From Rhodopirellula sp. (GTDB lineage Bacteria; Planctomycetota; Planctomycetia; Pirellulales; Pirellulaceae), in NCBI GenBank assembly GCA_003513555.1, contig DOPG01000188.1, positions 1 to 7,689 of the forward strand: 7,689 nt of DNA, in the 5' to 3' direction. The notes under the pieces are model-generated. The model had not been told where the DNA came from and ran no database searches. It saw only the letters and a list, made by a program, of their open reading frames with translations. A program made the position numbers and the translations under genes. Positions 6,244 to 7,689 of the stretch are shown here, piece after piece; the first letter of the stretch is position 1, and every line of letters starts with the position of its first letter.

Positions 6244-7683
6244 ATGCTTCGCTATTTTTCTCATCTGGTCGTACTAATCGTGGCAGTGTTTTCCGTGACG
6301 GCGATGGCCATCGAGCCAATTCCCCGCCCGACAATGGACAAGCCAAACATCGTCTTGATCATGGCCGATGACGTCAGCTGGGAAGCATTTGGGTGCTATG
6401 GTGGCGAAGACTACAAGACACCCAACATCGACGCACTGGCGAAACAGGGGATACGGTTTGAACATTGCTACTCAACGCCCATCTGCACCCCCAGTCGCGT
6501 CAAGCTGATGACCGGCCAATACAACTTTAGAAATTACACACATTTTGGATATTTGAATCCAAGAGATAAGACTTTAGGCCATTTGATGCAGTCAGCGGGT
6601 TATAAGACAGCCATCGCGGGAAAGTGGCAACTCAACGGACTGTACAACAGTTTGCCAGGATCGAAGGACAGCATGCGTCCGCTGAAGGCAGGATTTGACG
6701 AGTCCTATCTTTGGCAGGTTACTACAGGTAAGCAGATTAAATCTGGGGGTGGCGAACGTTTTTGGAGCCCACCCCTGGAACGCAATGGCAGGATGGAAAC
6801 CGTTGCCGATAATGCGGGAAAATACGGTCCCGACTTGATGTGCGATTTCCTGTGTGACTTCATGGTCCGAAATCAAAACACTCCATTCTTCGTTTACTAC
6901 CCCATGGTGCTGGTACACGACCCGTTTGTAAAAACCCCGGACACCATTGGCGACGCCCCAAGAACGCAAGCCGCGAACAAGGCACCCAAGAACAAAGCAG
7001 CACAAAAAGCCAATTTTGTCGCGATGGTAGAGTACATGGATAAGATTGTGGGTCGCATGGTCGCCAAGCTTCGCGAGATCCACAAACTGGAAAACACCAT
7101 CATTATTTTCACCGGCGACAATGGCACCAACACTGGTATCACGTCCACCTGGAAAGGCCAATTGATCCAAGGGGGAAAAGGTGGCATGACCGACATGGGA
7201 ACGCACGTCCCCATGGTCGCCGCATGGTCAGGCACCTCGCCCGTCAACACCGTATCGAACGATCTGATCGAGTTCACTGATCTCTACCCAACTCTTGCCC
7301 AGGCGGCAGGTATCCCTCTGGGCAAAGGCGATCCTATCGATGGACGTAGTTTTCTGCCTCAACTCAAGGGACAACGAGGAACTCCCCGAGAATGGGTGTT
7401 AACGCACTATCAACCTTATTGGAACAAACAACCCGGACAGTTTGTTCGCACCCAGAACTTGAAGCTGTACCGCAATGGCGGGTTTTACAATGTCCCTGAG
7501 GATCTGCAGGAAAAAAATGACCTAAGCCAAACTGCTCTGGAAACAAAATTCAGCCGTTCGAAGAAAAATCTGCAAAGGGTACTCGACGCCAGCCCACCGG
7601 CACCGGTTGAACCAGGTCAAAGAACGAGCACGGTTCGCCCGACCTATCCCAACTGGCAAAATCTAATCGACCCCAATGACTGA
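6244..7683 (+). CDS. Exported type I (formylglycine) sulfatase
   Basis: This 479-aa protein hydrolyses a sulfate ester, probably on a sulfated polysaccharide or glycoprotein. The ATG at 6244 is chosen because it begins a signal peptide with a hydrophobic core (HLVVLIVAVFSVTA) cleaved near AMA at 20-22. A TTG at 6214 would only add ten polar residues. Family signatures are present: D42-D43 in the N-terminal metal site, CTPSR at 81-85 whose C81 would be converted to formylglycine, K127 in AGKWQL, H225 in VHDP, D292-N293 in TGDNG, and K312 in the GGKGG...GTHVP segment. Family length is normal and the C-terminus appears complete. Gln129 stands where many sulfatases have His (GKWHLG). Maturation needs a formylglycine-generating or anaerobic maturase enzyme encoded elsewhere. 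It lies 151 bp after the serine protease on the same strand, with no clear Shine-Dalgarno sequence. The sulfated substrate cannot be told from the sequence. Confidence 0.93.
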   Translation: MLRYFSHLVVLIVAVFSVTAMAIEPIPRPTMDKPNIVLIMADDVSWEAFGCYGGEDYKTPNIDALAKQGIRFEHCYSTPICTPSRVKLMTGQYNFRNYTHFGYLNPRDKTLGHLMQSAGYKTAIAGKWQLNGLYNSLPGSKDSMRPLKAGFDESYLWQVTTGKQIKSGGGERFWSPPLERNGRMETVADNAGKYGPDLMCDFLCDFMVRNQNTPFFVYYPMVLVHDPFVKTPDTIGDAPRTQAANKAPKNKAAQKANFVAMVEYMDKIVGRMVAKLREIHKLENTIIIFTGDNGTNTGITSTWKGQLIQGGKGGMTDMGTHVPMVAAWSGTSPVNTVSNDLIEFTDLYPTLAQAAGIPLGKGDPIDGRSFLPQLKGQRGTPREWVLTHYQPYWNKQPGQFVRTQNLKLYRNGGFYNVPEDLQEKNDLSQTALETKFSRSKKNLQRVLDASPPAPVEPGQRTSTVRPTYPNWQNLIDPND

Positions 7684-7689
7684 GCCCCA

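Noticed and set aside
6592..7206. 204-codon minus-strand frame inside the sulfatase gene
   Set aside because: The sulfatase on the plus strand carries all family motifs across this stretch; the reverse frame has none of its own.

Overview
The window looks like chromosomal DNA of a marine-type planctomycete (Planctomycetota, probably the Pirellulales/Rhodopirellula side). The main evidence is the planctomycete LEPR-XLL motif (LEPRHLLSA) behind an Arg-rich N-terminus in the largest protein. Supporting signs are an exported type I sulfatase, loose gene packing, and starts without clear Shine-Dalgarno sequences. The lineage is an inference from motifs; no rRNA or marker gene is present.

Layout. 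Positions 1-278 hold an unassigned reading frame on the minus strand that runs off the left edge and has no ATG. A perfect 10-bp hairpin (252-275) separates it from a small minus-strand gene (305-682) for an exported 125-aa protein that is almost entirely one uninterrupted coiled coil. Positions 683-1444 are about 760 bp with no convincing gene and a few short dyad symmetries. Three plus-strand genes then follow in tandem. The first is a 1206-aa LEPR-XLL zinc metalloprotease (1445-5065) with a PPC-like domain, six related beta-rich modules in two 281-residue super-repeats, and a His/Asp/Cys-rich tail. The second is a small exported chymotrypsin-fold serine protease (5355-6092). The third is an exported formylglycine-type sulfatase (6244-7683), complete just before the right edge.

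How the genes may work together. All four recognisable proteins carry export signals, so the region encodes envelope or extracellular functions. Two proteases next to a sulfatase would suit attack on sulfated glycoprotein or matrix material, but the gaps (about 290 and 150 bp) do not show an operon and the link is only a hypothesis. There is no mobile element, CRISPR array, tRNA or rRNA. The most unusual protein is the metalloprotease: its Met-turn position appears to be Leu, and all five of its cysteines lie inside a 35-residue His/Asp-rich patch.
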